The notes below the pieces were generated by a model that saw nothing but the letters and a program-made list of their open reading frames with translations, was not told where the DNA came from and searched no databases. The translations under genes and the position numbers were made by a program. Positions 1 to 8,009 of a stretch of 64,000 nucleotides of DNA are shown piece by piece (the first letter of the stretch is position 1; every line of letters begins with the position of its first letter). The DNA comes from Tetmemena sp. SeJ-2015. Its lineage: Eukaryota; Ciliophora; Spirotrichea; Sporadotrichida; Oxytrichidae. The stretch spans positions 18,450 through 82,449 of the forward strand of contig JAJKFJ010023577.1 of assembly GCA_027382625.1 (NCBI GenBank), read 5' to 3'.

Positions 1-665
1 AGCAGCTTGGCTGGACGCTCGTGGGCCAGCACAACATCCACTTCTACCACCAGCTCATGCGCGAGATCCGCCAGAGCATTCTGGAAGACCGCTTCATGCC
101 GCTCTACCGCGAGCGCCGCGAGATTCTGCCCATCGAAGACGTGGACCATCCCGTCACGCATCCGAAGCGCACCTCCACCAAACCGCAGAGCGAAGGTGAC
201 TACGAGCTCCATGGCGAGCCACCCGCCATCCGCCACATCCCCAGCGGCCGCATTCTTCCCACGACACCGCAGCTCGATCCCGCCATCGAGTCCCAGCTCA
301 TCCAGCAACTGCGCCTGCCTGCCGAGTCCCCGCCGCTCATCGTCTGGGATACGCAGCTTGCCACCGCCGCCACCGGGCTCGCCGTCATCCTCCTCTACGA
401 AGCTGAAGCCGCCAAAGGCCCCCTCCGCCCGCTGCATCTCGTCAGCTTCAGCGAAGACCTCGCCCCGCTGCGCCTCGCCCTCCATCACAAGCGCCACTTC
501 CCCTACCTCCGCCACGGCGCCGCCGACACCCTGATCCGCCGCGATGTCTGGGAATCCCGCTTCTGCCCCGGCCTGAAATGGACCCTCATCCACGGCAATC
601 ACGCTGACATGCAAACGCAGGCTCCCACAGCAGACGTCGTCGTGGGAGCGGTCACGCAGGATTGA
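1..665 (+). CDS. tgt: tRNA-guanine transglycosylase C-terminal end fused to a MnmC-like methyltransferase segment (5' partial, 3' apparently truncated)
   Basis: The gene enters from the left edge in the frame that starts at base 3. Its first about 40 visible residues (HNIHFYHQLMREIR, then a basic stretch) match the C-terminal helix region of bacterial Tgt, which exchanges guanine for the queuosine precursor at tRNA position 34. After a linker, about 130 residues (LIVWDTQLATAATGLA; LHLVSFSEDLAPLRLALHHK; HFPYLRH) resemble the SAM-binding fold of the MnmC/DUF752 methyltransferase family. That family normally continues from the 'ADVV' strand into a D-P-F type motif. Here the frame stops 7 residues after ADVV, 1 base before a dispersed hairpin repeat. 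The glycine-rich SAM motif is also poor. The Tgt part is fairly secure; the fused domain is inference and probably non-functional. Confidence 0.65.
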   Translation, partial: QLGWTLVGQHNIHFYHQLMREIRQSILEDRFMPLYRERREILPIEDVDHPVTHPKRTSTKPQSEGDYELHGEPPAIRHIPSGRILPTTPQLDPAIESQLIQQLRLPAESPPLIVWDTQLATAATGLAVILLYEAEAAKGPLRPLHLVSFSEDLAPLRLALHHKRHFPYLRHGAADTLIRRDVWESRFCPGLKWTLIHGNHADMQTQAPTADVVVGAVTQD

Positions 666-666
666 A

Positions 667-690
667 GTACGATGGGCACTCCTGCCCGTC
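667..690 (-). repeat. Family A REP-like hairpin, copy 1
   Basis: A 24-nt unit that reads, on the minus strand, GAC + stem GGGCA + loop GGAG + stem TGCCC + ATCGTAC. It is the inverted partner of the copy at 813-836. The two differ at four positions, which form two compensating base pairs in the stem. It begins one base after the stop codon of the preceding gene. Confidence 0.7.
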
Positions 691-812
691 GATCAGCGGC
701 ACCGCTGTCAGGCTTGTTCACTCCTCGCCTTAATTCAACGAGAGGCATTTCTCTTGCCATGGCGGAGTGGCTGGTAGGCTTGAAGGTCGCATGTGTTGGC
801 GGAACGCTGACC

Positions 813-836
813 GACAGACAGGAGTGTCTATCGTAC
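813..836 (+). repeat. Family A REP-like hairpin, copy 2
   Basis: A 24-nt unit GAC + AGACA + GGAG + TGTCT + ATCGTAC, in opposite orientation to the copy at 667-690. Together they bracket about 120 bp, the arrangement seen in REP doublets. The intervening sequence has a further small hairpin near 694-707 and no convincing ORF. The rest of the 666-897 gap holds nothing else recognisable. Confidence 0.7.
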
Positions 837-897
837 CTCTCCTGAGTCCCTGTGACAATCATCACATCACAGAGAGCTGATTCAGATTTTACCGGCC

Positions 898-1155
898 TCA
901 CTTCGTGACATCAATGTCATGCGTCTTCGGCCCTGGTTTCTCCTCCGTGCCCTTGCGCCGCAGAAAATGCCCAATGTCCACGCCGAAGTACGCCAGGCAG
1001 TTGATCAGCAGCGCCGTCGCCGCCGCTTCGTCCAGATTGCCAAAGATGGGAATGTTGTCCGGAATGAACTCCGCCACGCCGAAGCCAACGTTCAGCAGGT
1101 AAAGAGCCGACACAATGCCCGAGGCGAGCACCAAAATATCACGGATCAGTTTCAT
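898..1155 (-). CDS. Small membrane protein, DUF1232-like
   Basis: This encodes 85 residues from the ATG at 1155. A longer form would start at a TTG at 1185, but MKLIRDILVLASG is a natural membrane-protein start. It has a hydrophobic N-terminal segment, then the phrase DNIPIFGNLDEAAATALL. This resembles the 'D-x-I-P-x-x-G-x-L-D' signature of small DUF1232 membrane proteins, followed by a second hydrophobic segment and a charged tail. No function is known for that family. It stands alone on the minus strand downstream of glnS, and no Shine-Dalgarno is visible. Confidence 0.6.
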   Translation of the reverse strand: MKLIRDILVLASGIVSALYLLNVGFGVAEFIPDNIPIFGNLDEAAATALLINCLAYFGVDIGHFLRRKGTEEKPGPKTHDIDVTK

Positions 1156-1247
1156 AAGGAGTGGGGATGACAGATGCAGGCACAATGTGACTGCACTTGC
1201 CCCCCCACGCTAAAACAACCTTGGGAGAAAAATGGAATGGCTCCCTC

Positions 1248-2101
1248 CTACTTCTTCACCCATCCATCCTTCAGCGTCACCGTGCGATTAAACACCGGTG
1301 AACCGGGCTTCGAATCAATCGGATCAGCGTAGAAATAAGCGACACGCTCAAACTGCCAGTGCGTGCCGGGGGCGGCATCCTTCAGGGAGGGCTCCAGCTT
1401 CGCGTTGGTGATCGTTTCACACGACGTGGGATTCAGGAACTGCGCAAAATCTCCGTCCTCACCGGCATCAGCATCCGGCGTCTCCACCGTGAAAAGACGG
1501 TCGTAGAGACGCACCGCAGCATCCACGGCATGGCGGGCGCTCACCCAGTGGATGATGCCTTTCGGCTTGGTGCGGCCTTCGGGCTTTTTGCCGTGGCGCG
1601 TGGCATCATCATACGTGCAGCGCAGTTCCACGATGTTCCCAGCGTCATCCTTGATGATCTCCTGACAGGTGATGCAGAAGGCAAACTTCAGGCGCACTTC
1701 GCCGCCGGGCTTGAGGCGGTGGAAGCCATCGGAAGGGAACTCCATGAAGTCGTCGGACTCGATGTATAGCTCACGGCAGAGCGGCACCTGACGCGTTCCT
1801 GCGGCGGGATCTTCAGGGTGGTTTGGCGCTTCGAAGTACTCGACCTGATCCTCGGGGTAGTTCGTGATCACCACCTTGATCGGCCGCAGCACGCCGTAGG
1901 CACGGTGGGAAATCTTGTTGAGGTCTTCGCGGATGGAGTGCTCCAGCAGCGCGATTTCGGTGAGCGAGTTGAATTTCGTCAGGCCGATCGTTTTGCAGAA
2001 GCTGCGAATCGCAGCCGCAGTGATGCCACGGCGGCGCATGCCGCTGATGGTGGGCATGCGCGGATCATCCCAGCCATTCACGAGATCGTCCTTCACAAGG
2101 C

Positions 2102-2133
<32 letters not shown>

Positions 2134-2948
2134 GTGAGGTTCAGACGTGCAAATTCGCGCTGATACGGCGCACCGGGCAGGCCATCGACGTTGCTGATGA
2201 GCCACTCATACAGCGGGCGGTGGTGTTCAAACTCCAGCGTGCACAGGCTGTGGGTGATGCTTTCCAGCGCATCGCTCAGCGGGTGCGCGTAGTCATACAT
2301 CGGGTAGATGCACCACGCATCGCCGGTGCGGTGGTGGTGCGCGTGCAGGATGCGGTAGAGGGCCGGATCGCGCAGATTCATGTTCGGCGAAGCCATGTCG
2401 ATCCGGGCGCGCAGCACTTTTTCGCCTTCCTTGAACTCGCCTTTCCGCATGCGGCGGAAGAGATCCAGGTTTTCCTCCACGCTGCGGTCAGCGCCCGCAC
2501 TGCGAGTGCCGGGAGAGGTGAGGGTGCCACGGTTCGCGCGCATCTCCTCATGCGTCTGATCATCCACATAGGCGAGGCCCTTGGTGATGAGCTGCTCGGC
2601 AAAGCCATAGAGCTTTTCAAAATAGTCGCTGGCGTAGAAAAGGTGCTCGCCCCAGTCAAAGCCCAGCCATTTCACATCCGCCATGATGCTGTCCACATAC
2701 TCCACTTCCTCCTTGGTGGGATTCGTGTCGTCAAAGCGCAGGTGGCAGCGGGAGTTCGGCGCATGCTCCTGGGCGAGGCCAAAGTTCAGGCAGATGCTCT
2801 TCGCGTGGCCGATGTGCAGGTAGCCGTTTGGCTCTGGCGGGAAACGGGTGACGACCTGACCGCCGTTGCGACCTGCGGCGAGATCGGCAGCGATCATTTC
2901 ACGGATGAAATCGAGGGAGGCGGGAGGTGTGGCGGCGGCTTCGGACAT
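1248..2948 (-). CDS. glnS: Glutaminyl-tRNA synthetase
   Basis: This is a class I aminoacyl-tRNA synthetase of 566 residues that charges tRNA-Gln with glutamine in the cytoplasm. The Rossmann-fold signature [17 protein letters not shown] lies near residues 36-52 and contains the HIGH motif. The KMSKS-type loop is VMSKRKLL near residue 275. The C-terminal anticodon-binding beta-barrels are present ([20 protein letters not shown]). Length is close to the E. coli enzyme (554), so the gene looks complete. It is transcribed divergently from the PurC-family gene; the roughly 110-bp space between them has three AAAGTT repeats (2970-2996) and no clear promoter. Confidence 0.96.
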
Positions 2949-3060
2949 GGAGGGGCGGAGTTTGGGCCGAAAGTTTAAAGTTCAAAGAACAAAGTTCACC
3001 TCAACCAGAACTCTGTTCGCAGTTGCACAGGCACGGAATCCGTTGTTTTTCCCCGGAACC

Positions 3061-4371
3061 ATGTCCCATCCCGCCCCAGCGCCCACGCATCTCGATCTCT
3101 CGAAACTCGGCGAGCCCGTCTATCGCGGCTCCGTGCAAAATCTCTACGCCGTGCCAGATCATCCGGGCTACGTCGTGTGCGAGACCACGCCAGCAGGCTC
3201 CGTCTTTGACGTCGGCTCGATCTTCAACATCGAAGGCAACGACCTGAACCGCGCCATCTTCCGCCACGCCATGTACTCCCGCCTCGCCCAGCCGGAAACC
3301 TGGCAGCGAGTGAAAACCGCCATCGAAAACACGCCGATGGACGCCGCCTGGCGCAAAGAACTGCTCACCGGCCCCCTGGAAACCATGCTGGAGCGCGGTG
3401 CCGCGACGCATCACGTCGGCATGGTGGATGCCGTGACAGGTGAGATCGTCCGCTCAGGCCTCCCCGCGAATCCAAGCTGCTACAATGTCGTGCGCCGCTT
3501 CCCTGTGATGCACCCACCGCAGCGCAATCTGCTGGGCACTCACGTCTTTGACTACGCGCAGTTTCACCAGAGCGCCACGTATGTGGTTCCTTTGGAGTAC
3601 ATCGTGCGCTTCGGCGTCACCAGCGGCTCTTCGATCTTGAAAAAGTACCAGGGACTGAGCGAAGCGGCCAAGCGCAGCTACGAGCAGGAACTCGGCATCT
3701 CCAAGCCCATGGGCGTGTGGGAGATGCTGGAGCGCCCCATCTACGATCTCACCAGCAAGTATGAGCCCGAAGACCGCGCCGCGAGCAAGCAGGAGGCTCT
3801 GATGATGTCCGGCCTCAGCAGCGATGACTTCCTGCATACCGTGAAGCTGGCCATCCTTGGCGGCTGGGCCGTGCGCGAGCTTCTGGAAAGCGCCGGCCTG
3901 CTGCTGTGGGATCTCAAATGGGAATTCGCCGTGGATCGCGAGGAACTGCTCTTTGTCGATACCATCGACGCCGACTCCTTCCGCGGCACCACCTTCCTCG
4001 AAGTGGAAGGCCGCAAGCTGGTCATTCATTACAACAAGCAGGCCATGCGCGACTACTACCGCCTCGTGCATCCCGACTGGTATGCAGGCATCAATGAAGC
4101 CAAGACCCAGGCGCAAAAGATCGGCAAGCCCTTCAAGCAGGTGCTCAAAGCCGGGCAGGCCGATGGCAAATGGCCGCAGACACCAATAGTGGACATCGAA
4201 TTCCTCGATTTGCAGGCCCTCAAGACCGCGCTCATCCGTCAGCACGTCGCCTCAGAACGCGATGCCGCAGAGATTCGTGCCGATTTGGAAGCCGCCGGCG
4301 TGGCTGAAGTCGAGTTCTATCGCCAGCGTGGTTTGCTGGCGGATCTGCTCAAGGCAAATGCGGTTAGTTGA
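3061..4371 (+). CDS. purC: SAICAR synthetase-like protein (PurC family)
   Basis: This encodes 436 residues from the ATG at 3061; the frame is open further upstream but overlaps glnS. The family joins aspartate to CAIR in purine synthesis using ATP. Visible family features are the N-terminal 'YRGSVQNLYAVPDHPGYVV' strand pair (compare the K-x-K-D-[IL]-Y start of PurC) and the core VPLEYIVRFGVTSGSS near residue 180. The ATP/Mg region LLWDLKWEFAVDREEL...VDTIDADSFR (about 280-310) corresponds to 'D-x-K-x-E-F' and 'D-E-x-x-T-P-D-S-S-R'. It is longer than the usual 240-300 residues and diverged, so a related kinase-fold role cannot be excluded. Two tRNA genes follow on the same strand. Confidence 0.8.
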   Translation: MSHPAPAPTHLDLSKLGEPVYRGSVQNLYAVPDHPGYVVCETTPAGSVFDVGSIFNIEGNDLNRAIFRHAMYSRLAQPETWQRVKTAIENTPMDAAWRKELLTGPLETMLERGAATHHVGMVDAVTGEIVRSGLPANPSCYNVVRRFPVMHPPQRNLLGTHVFDYAQFHQSATYVVPLEYIVRFGVTSGSSILKKYQGLSEAAKRSYEQELGISKPMGVWEMLERPIYDLTSKYEPEDRAASKQEALMMSGLSSDDFLHTVKLAILGGWAVRELLESAGLLLWDLKWEFAVDREELLFVDTIDADSFRGTTFLEVEGRKLVIHYNKQAMRDYYRLVHPDWYAGINEAKTQAQKIGKPFKQVLKAGQADGKWPQTPIVDIEFLDLQALKTALIRQHVASERDAAEIRADLEAAGVAEVEFYRQRGLLADLLKANAVS

Positions 4372-4463
4372 AAACTATTCAATTTCAGTGTCAAAAAAGC
4401 TTGCGTGATGGTTGGGAACGTTTATCCATCTCGCCCCCTTCTTCGGGAGCGGGAAAAAGTGAT

Positions 4464-4538
4464 TCCTGAGTAGCTCAGCGGTAGAGCGGGTGGCTGTTAA
4501 CCACTAGGTCGTAGGTTCGAACCCTACCTCAGGAGCCA
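4464..4538 (+). tRNA. tRNA-Asn (GTT)
   Basis: A complete cloverleaf of 75 nt with CCA encoded. Acceptor TCCTGAG (4464-4470) pairs with CTCAGGA (4528-4534). The D-arm is AGCTCAGCGGTAGAGC, the anticodon loop CTGTTAA has GTT at 4496-4498, and the T-arm is GTAGGTTCGAACCCTAC. It lies 7 nt before tRNA-Met, so the two are probably one transcript. Confidence 0.96.
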
Positions 4539-4545
4539 TTGCAAT

Positions 4546-4561
4546 GGCAGAGTAGCTCAGG

Positions 4562-4594
<33 letters not shown>

Positions 4595-4620
4595 GAGTTC
4601 AAATCTCCCCTCTGCCACCA
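4546..4620 (+). tRNA. tRNA-Met (CAT), elongator type
   Basis: A complete cloverleaf with CCA encoded. Acceptor GGCAGAG pairs fully with CTCTGCC, the D-arm is AGCTCAGGGGTAGAGC, and anticodon CAT is at 4578-4580. The T-arm loop is TTCAAAT. The first pair is G-C rather than the C-A mismatch of initiator tRNA, so this is elongator Met. A lysidine-modified tRNA-Ile2 is the alternative and cannot be separated by eye. Confidence 0.93.
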
Positions 4621-4708
4621 CGATAACCCCCACACGTGGTAGGCATCATCACAGCCGATAAATTCGGCGTTTGCCCTTGGCTTTCCTCTCCGCCAATATT
4701 CACGGCAG

Positions 4709-5683
4709 ATGAACCTTCCGATCCGCCCCCGTCGCAACCGCCAGTCTCCAGCCATCCGCGATCTCGTACGCGAGACGGAACTGACACCGGGCCATTTAAT
4801 TTATCCGCTCTTCCTGCAGGAAGGGGATGCCAACACGCCCATCGCCTCAATGCCGGGCTGCACCCGCTGGAGCCTCGATGGTCTGGTCAAAGAAGCCGGA
4901 GAAGCACATGCGCTCGGCGTTCCGGCTGTCGTTTTGTTTCCGCGCATCCCCGATGAACTCAAAACTCGAGGTGCCGAGGCCTGCCATGCGGATGACGGCC
5001 TCGTGCCGCGTGCGATCCGTGCTCTGAAAAGCGCGCACCCCACGCTGACGGTGATCACCGATGTCGCGCTCGATCCCTACAACAGCGACGGCCACGACGG
5101 CCTCGTGACCGATGACGGCCGCATTTTGAATGACGAAACCGTGGCCGTGCTCTGCCAGCAGGCGCTCTGCCACGCACGTGCCGGTGCGGATATCGTCTCA
5201 CCGAGCGATATGATGGACGGACGCGTGGCCGCGCTGCGTGCCGCGCTGGATGGCGCAGGATTTCAGGCCGTGTCGATCATGAGCTACACGGCCAAGTATG
5301 CCAGCGCCTACTACGGCCCCTTCCGTGGTGCGCTGGACTCCGCGCCGAAGGCCGGAGACAAGAAGACCTATCAGATGGACCCCGCCAATGCTCGCGAAGC
5401 CCTGCGCGAAGCCGCGCTCGATGAAGCTGAAGGCGCCGACATCCTCATGGTGAAGCCTGCGGGGCCCTACCTCGACATCATCGCCAAGCTTCGCGCCGCC
5501 ACCACGCTGCCCATCGCTGCGTACCAAGTCAGCGGCGAGTATTTGATGATCAAAGCCGGTGCCGCAGGTGGATGGATCGACGAAACCAAGATCGTCAATG
5601 AATCCCTCATCGGCATCCGCCGTGCTGGCGCAGACATGATTCTGACCTACTTCGCCAAGCAATGGTCCGCAGCGTGGCGCTGA
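4709..5683 (+). CDS. hemB: Delta-aminolevulinic acid dehydratase (porphobilinogen synthase)
   Basis: This 324-residue enzyme condenses two 5-aminolevulinate molecules to porphobilinogen in heme synthesis. The two Schiff-base lysines are visible: K196 in SYTAKYASAYYGPFR and K249 in MVKPAGPYLD. The metal segment reads DVALDPYNSDGHDG (residues 118-131). The three cysteines of the zinc-type enzyme (DVCLC...C) are replaced by A, D and D, as in the Mg-dependent type. Length and ends are normal. It begins 88 bp after tRNA-Met. It supplies heme to cytochromes such as the cbb3 oxidase encoded later in the window. Confidence 0.96.
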   Translation: MNLPIRPRRNRQSPAIRDLVRETELTPGHLIYPLFLQEGDANTPIASMPGCTRWSLDGLVKEAGEAHALGVPAVVLFPRIPDELKTRGAEACHADDGLVPRAIRALKSAHPTLTVITDVALDPYNSDGHDGLVTDDGRILNDETVAVLCQQALCHARAGADIVSPSDMMDGRVAALRAALDGAGFQAVSIMSYTAKYASAYYGPFRGALDSAPKAGDKKTYQMDPANAREALREAALDEAEGADILMVKPAGPYLDIIAKLRAATTLPIAAYQVSGEYLMIKAGAAGGWIDETKIVNESLIGIRRAGADMILTYFAKQWSAAWR

Positions 5684-5733
5684 GGATCTGAGCGCCCAAT
5701 TAGCCTTAGCCAGATGTGACTCCTCGCGCCAAA

Positions 5734-5773
5734 GCGCTCCAGGAGCGCGGGCCTCCGAGCCCGCAGCAGGTCG
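5734..5773 (-). repeat. Family B hairpin repeat, copy 1
   Basis: A 40-nt unit that, read on the minus strand, matches 38 of 40 bases of the copy at 41765-41804. Its core is stem GCGGGC, loop TCGGAG, stem GCCCGC, followed by GCTCC. It lies in the 5684-5957 gap after hemB and faces copy 2 in inverted orientation. An apparent minus-strand ORF across this gap is just the translated repeats. Confidence 0.75.
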
Positions 5774-5883
5774 CTTTCACCCAGCGGATGGCGCTTCATT
5801 CCGAACATCGCCAACACAACGAGCTTCGGCGGAGAGAATGAGATGTTGGCTGGAACGCTCGGGGTTGTGCATGGATGCGGAGT

Positions 5884-5909
5884 GCTGCGGACTCGGAGGT
5901 CCGCGCTCC
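5884..5909 (+). repeat. Family B hairpin repeat, copy 2
   Basis: A 26-nt unit GCTGCGGAC + TCGGAG + GTCCGCGCTCC. It differs from copies 1 and 3 at exactly two positions, and these pair with each other in the stem (G-C to A-T). It forms an inverted doublet with copy 1 about 110 bp away. Confidence 0.7.
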
Positions 5910-5957
5910 GCAGCCTGCATTCCAAAACGGCTATGGGGTGGCTGATCGCCCAATCGG

Positions 5958-8009
5958 CTAATCCAAGAACCGAAACTCCGGCGTGGACCACAGCGTCTGG
6001 ATGAAGCGCGCCCAAAGGTCGCGCACATCATCCGCGCTGGCATTGCCCGACTGGCTGGATTCGAGGAATTCGCGGACCTGAGTCTGCTCCTTCTCCGTGG
6101 GGCTGCGCTGCAAGGAGTTCTGGAACGCGGTCTCGATTCGTTTGTCAGTCTCAGTCGATGACTTGAGCACCACCTCTGCCGCATGGCGTGCCTGCTCGAT
6201 GACCTTGGGGGAGTTCATCAGAAAGAGCGCCTGCGTGGCGACGGTGCTGGTGGTGCGCTGGGCGATGGGCTGGTTGATGTCGGCAAAATCGAAGACTTCA
6301 AACAGCGGGTGGCGCACATTGCGGAAAGCTGCGGTGTACAGGCTGCGGCGCGTGTCGAGGAACTGGTAGCCGTATTCGATGTTCTGAATCTTCTGATCGT
6401 TGGCATCCACCGCTTTGACCTCGCTGACACCTGGTCCACCGAAGGCGCGATCCAAGGTGCCTGCAGCAGTGAGCATCCCATCGCGCAGACACTCGGCATC
6501 CAGGCGTTTGCGATTCATATGGCTGAGCAGGCGGTTGTCCGGGTCCATTGCATGCTGAGCAGCGGAGGCCGCGCTCGTGGAAGCCATGCGGTAGGTGCGG
6601 CTCATGACCATCTGTTTGACGAGATGCTTCAGGCTCCAACCGTCTTCGATGAACTTGAGGGCGAGATAGTCGAGCAGTTCGGGATGGCTCGGCGCTTCTC
6701 CGGTGGAGCCGAAGTTATCGGTGGTGCGGACGATGCCCGCGCCAAAGAGCCAGTGCCAGACACGATTGACCATGATTCGCGCCGTCAGTGGATTCTCGCG
6801 GGAGGTGATCCATTGCGCCAGTTGCAGACGGCCGCTGGCTTCGACTGGAATGCCTGGGGCATTGCCATGGAGCGCCGCCTGAATGAAACCACGCGGCACG
6901 CTGGCACCCAGATTGCGAACGCTGCCGCGAATGTGGATCTTGGCGTCTTCGGGAGCGCTGTCTTCCGCCACGGACATGGCTTCGGGGCGGTCAGGAATGT
7001 CCTTTTGCAGAGCCTTGAGTTCTTTCTCAAGTTCGGCGAGGCGCTGCTTAAGCTTGATCGCGGTAGTGGATTCTTTTTTGACCGCCGGTTCCGCGAGGGT
7101 TTCATCCGCAGGCACAAACTGCACGGCATCAATGGTCACGTAGCCCTGCGAACCAGCATTGGAGATCAGAACGAATCCCTGGCCATTGGCCTCAAAGCGA
7201 TAGGTCCCAAGCGAGGCAAACTGCAGCCCCTTGAGAGAGTCCGTGGTCATCTTGATGGCCTTCAATTCTTCGCCGTCTGCATGCAAAATGGTGGCGGTGG
7301 CGCTCTCGGCACGGTTGGGCCCCGCATTGAAGGCCACGCGCACTTCGTAGCGACCGGTCTTCGGAATCTTCGGTGTGAAGGTGACAGTCTTTTCGCCTTT
7401 GCCTTCGTTGTTGTCACTGAGATAGCCTCTGCCGATGTAGGGCGCATAGCTGGTAGACTGCTTCCAAAAGCCGACTTTCTGCGCAGCGCTGTCATCAACG
7501 ACGATGCCGGGGAGATCGCTCAGAGCGATGGTCTTGCGCGCTCGCAGATCCGCACTGCCAGCATCCCGCAGGTCGTCTTTAAGCGCGGCGATTTGATCCT
7601 TCAGCGCATTGACCTGAAGCTCGTGTTTTTGCAAGGTGGTTTCCGCTTCACCATCCAACGGCAAAGGGGTGTCGATCCAGTGCGCGACGTTGTCAGTGTA
7701 ATTTTTGAGCGTCTTGGTGCTGCGCAGGATGCCCGCGAGCGCGTAGTAGTCCCGCGCAGAGATGGGATCAAACTTGTGATCATGGCAGCGTGCGCAGCCA
7801 ATCGTGAGGCCAAGGAAGGCGCGGCCCATCGTGTCGAGCTGTTCATCCACGATGTCCATGCGCAGCATGCCTTTGTCCTGCTCCTCGTAGTTCGTGGGAC
7901 CAAGCGCGAGAAATCCCGTGGCCGTGACCTGCCTGCGGCGGGCGGCGGAGTCTGTGGCTGGCAAGAGATCACCCGCCAGATGCTCAGTGATCATGCGGTC
8001 CACCGGCAC
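5958..8009 (-). CDS. DUF1549/DUF1553 (PSD1-type) protein with golvesin-like domain, N-terminally truncated
   Basis: This encodes 683 residues from the first ATG. Recognisable order: the end of DUF1549 (EHLAGDLLP, then the heme-type motif GCARCHDHKFDP near residue 93), then a beta-rich domain at about 180-310 (IVVDDSAAQKVGFW...GYVTIDAVQFVP). The latter resembles the golvesin C-terminal carbohydrate-binding-like module. A charged coiled coil follows, then DUF1553 (NPLTARIMVNRVWHWLFG near 410). Family members normally carry a signal peptide, a cytochrome domain and all of DUF1549 first. Here homologous coding continues about 29 codons upstream without a start (KDAWRFRDYVIEAI) and then meets a TAG at about 8096. 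The 5' half is therefore missing and the gene is probably a remnant. These proteins usually pair with DUF1501 genes; one lies 40 kb away. Confidence 0.8.
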   Translation of the reverse strand: MPVDRMITEHLAGDLLPATDSAARRRQVTATGFLALGPTNYEEQDKGMLRMDIVDEQLDTMGRAFLGLTIGCARCHDHKFDPISARDYYALAGILRSTKTLKNYTDNVAHWIDTPLPLDGEAETTLQKHELQVNALKDQIAALKDDLRDAGSADLRARKTIALSDLPGIVVDDSAAQKVGFWKQSTSYAPYIGRGYLSDNNEGKGEKTVTFTPKIPKTGRYEVRVAFNAGPNRAESATATILHADGEELKAIKMTTDSLKGLQFASLGTYRFEANGQGFVLISNAGSQGYVTIDAVQFVPADETLAEPAVKKESTTAIKLKQRLAELEKELKALQKDIPDRPEAMSVAEDSAPEDAKIHIRGSVRNLGASVPRGFIQAALHGNAPGIPVEASGRLQLAQWITSRENPLTARIMVNRVWHWLFGAGIVRTTDNFGSTGEAPSHPELLDYLALKFIEDGWSLKHLVKQMVMSRTYRMASTSAASAAQHAMDPDNRLLSHMNRKRLDAECLRDGMLTAAGTLDRAFGGPGVSEVKAVDANDQKIQNIEYGYQFLDTRRSLYTAAFRNVRHPLFEVFDFADINQPIAQRTTSTVATQALFLMNSPKVIEQARHAAEVVLKSSTETDKRIETAFQNSLQRSPTEKEQTQVREFLESSQSGNASADDVRDLWARFIQTLWSTPEFRFLD

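Noticed and set aside
599..901. Minus-strand 100-residue ORF
   Set aside because: It is the translation of the two family A repeats and the spacer between them; no protein-like pattern.
1818..2978. 386-residue plus-strand ORF opposite glnS
   Set aside because: Antisense shadow of glnS.
5647..6015. Minus-strand 122-residue ORF after hemB
   Set aside because: It reads through the family B hairpins and overlaps both hemB and the DUF1553 gene end.
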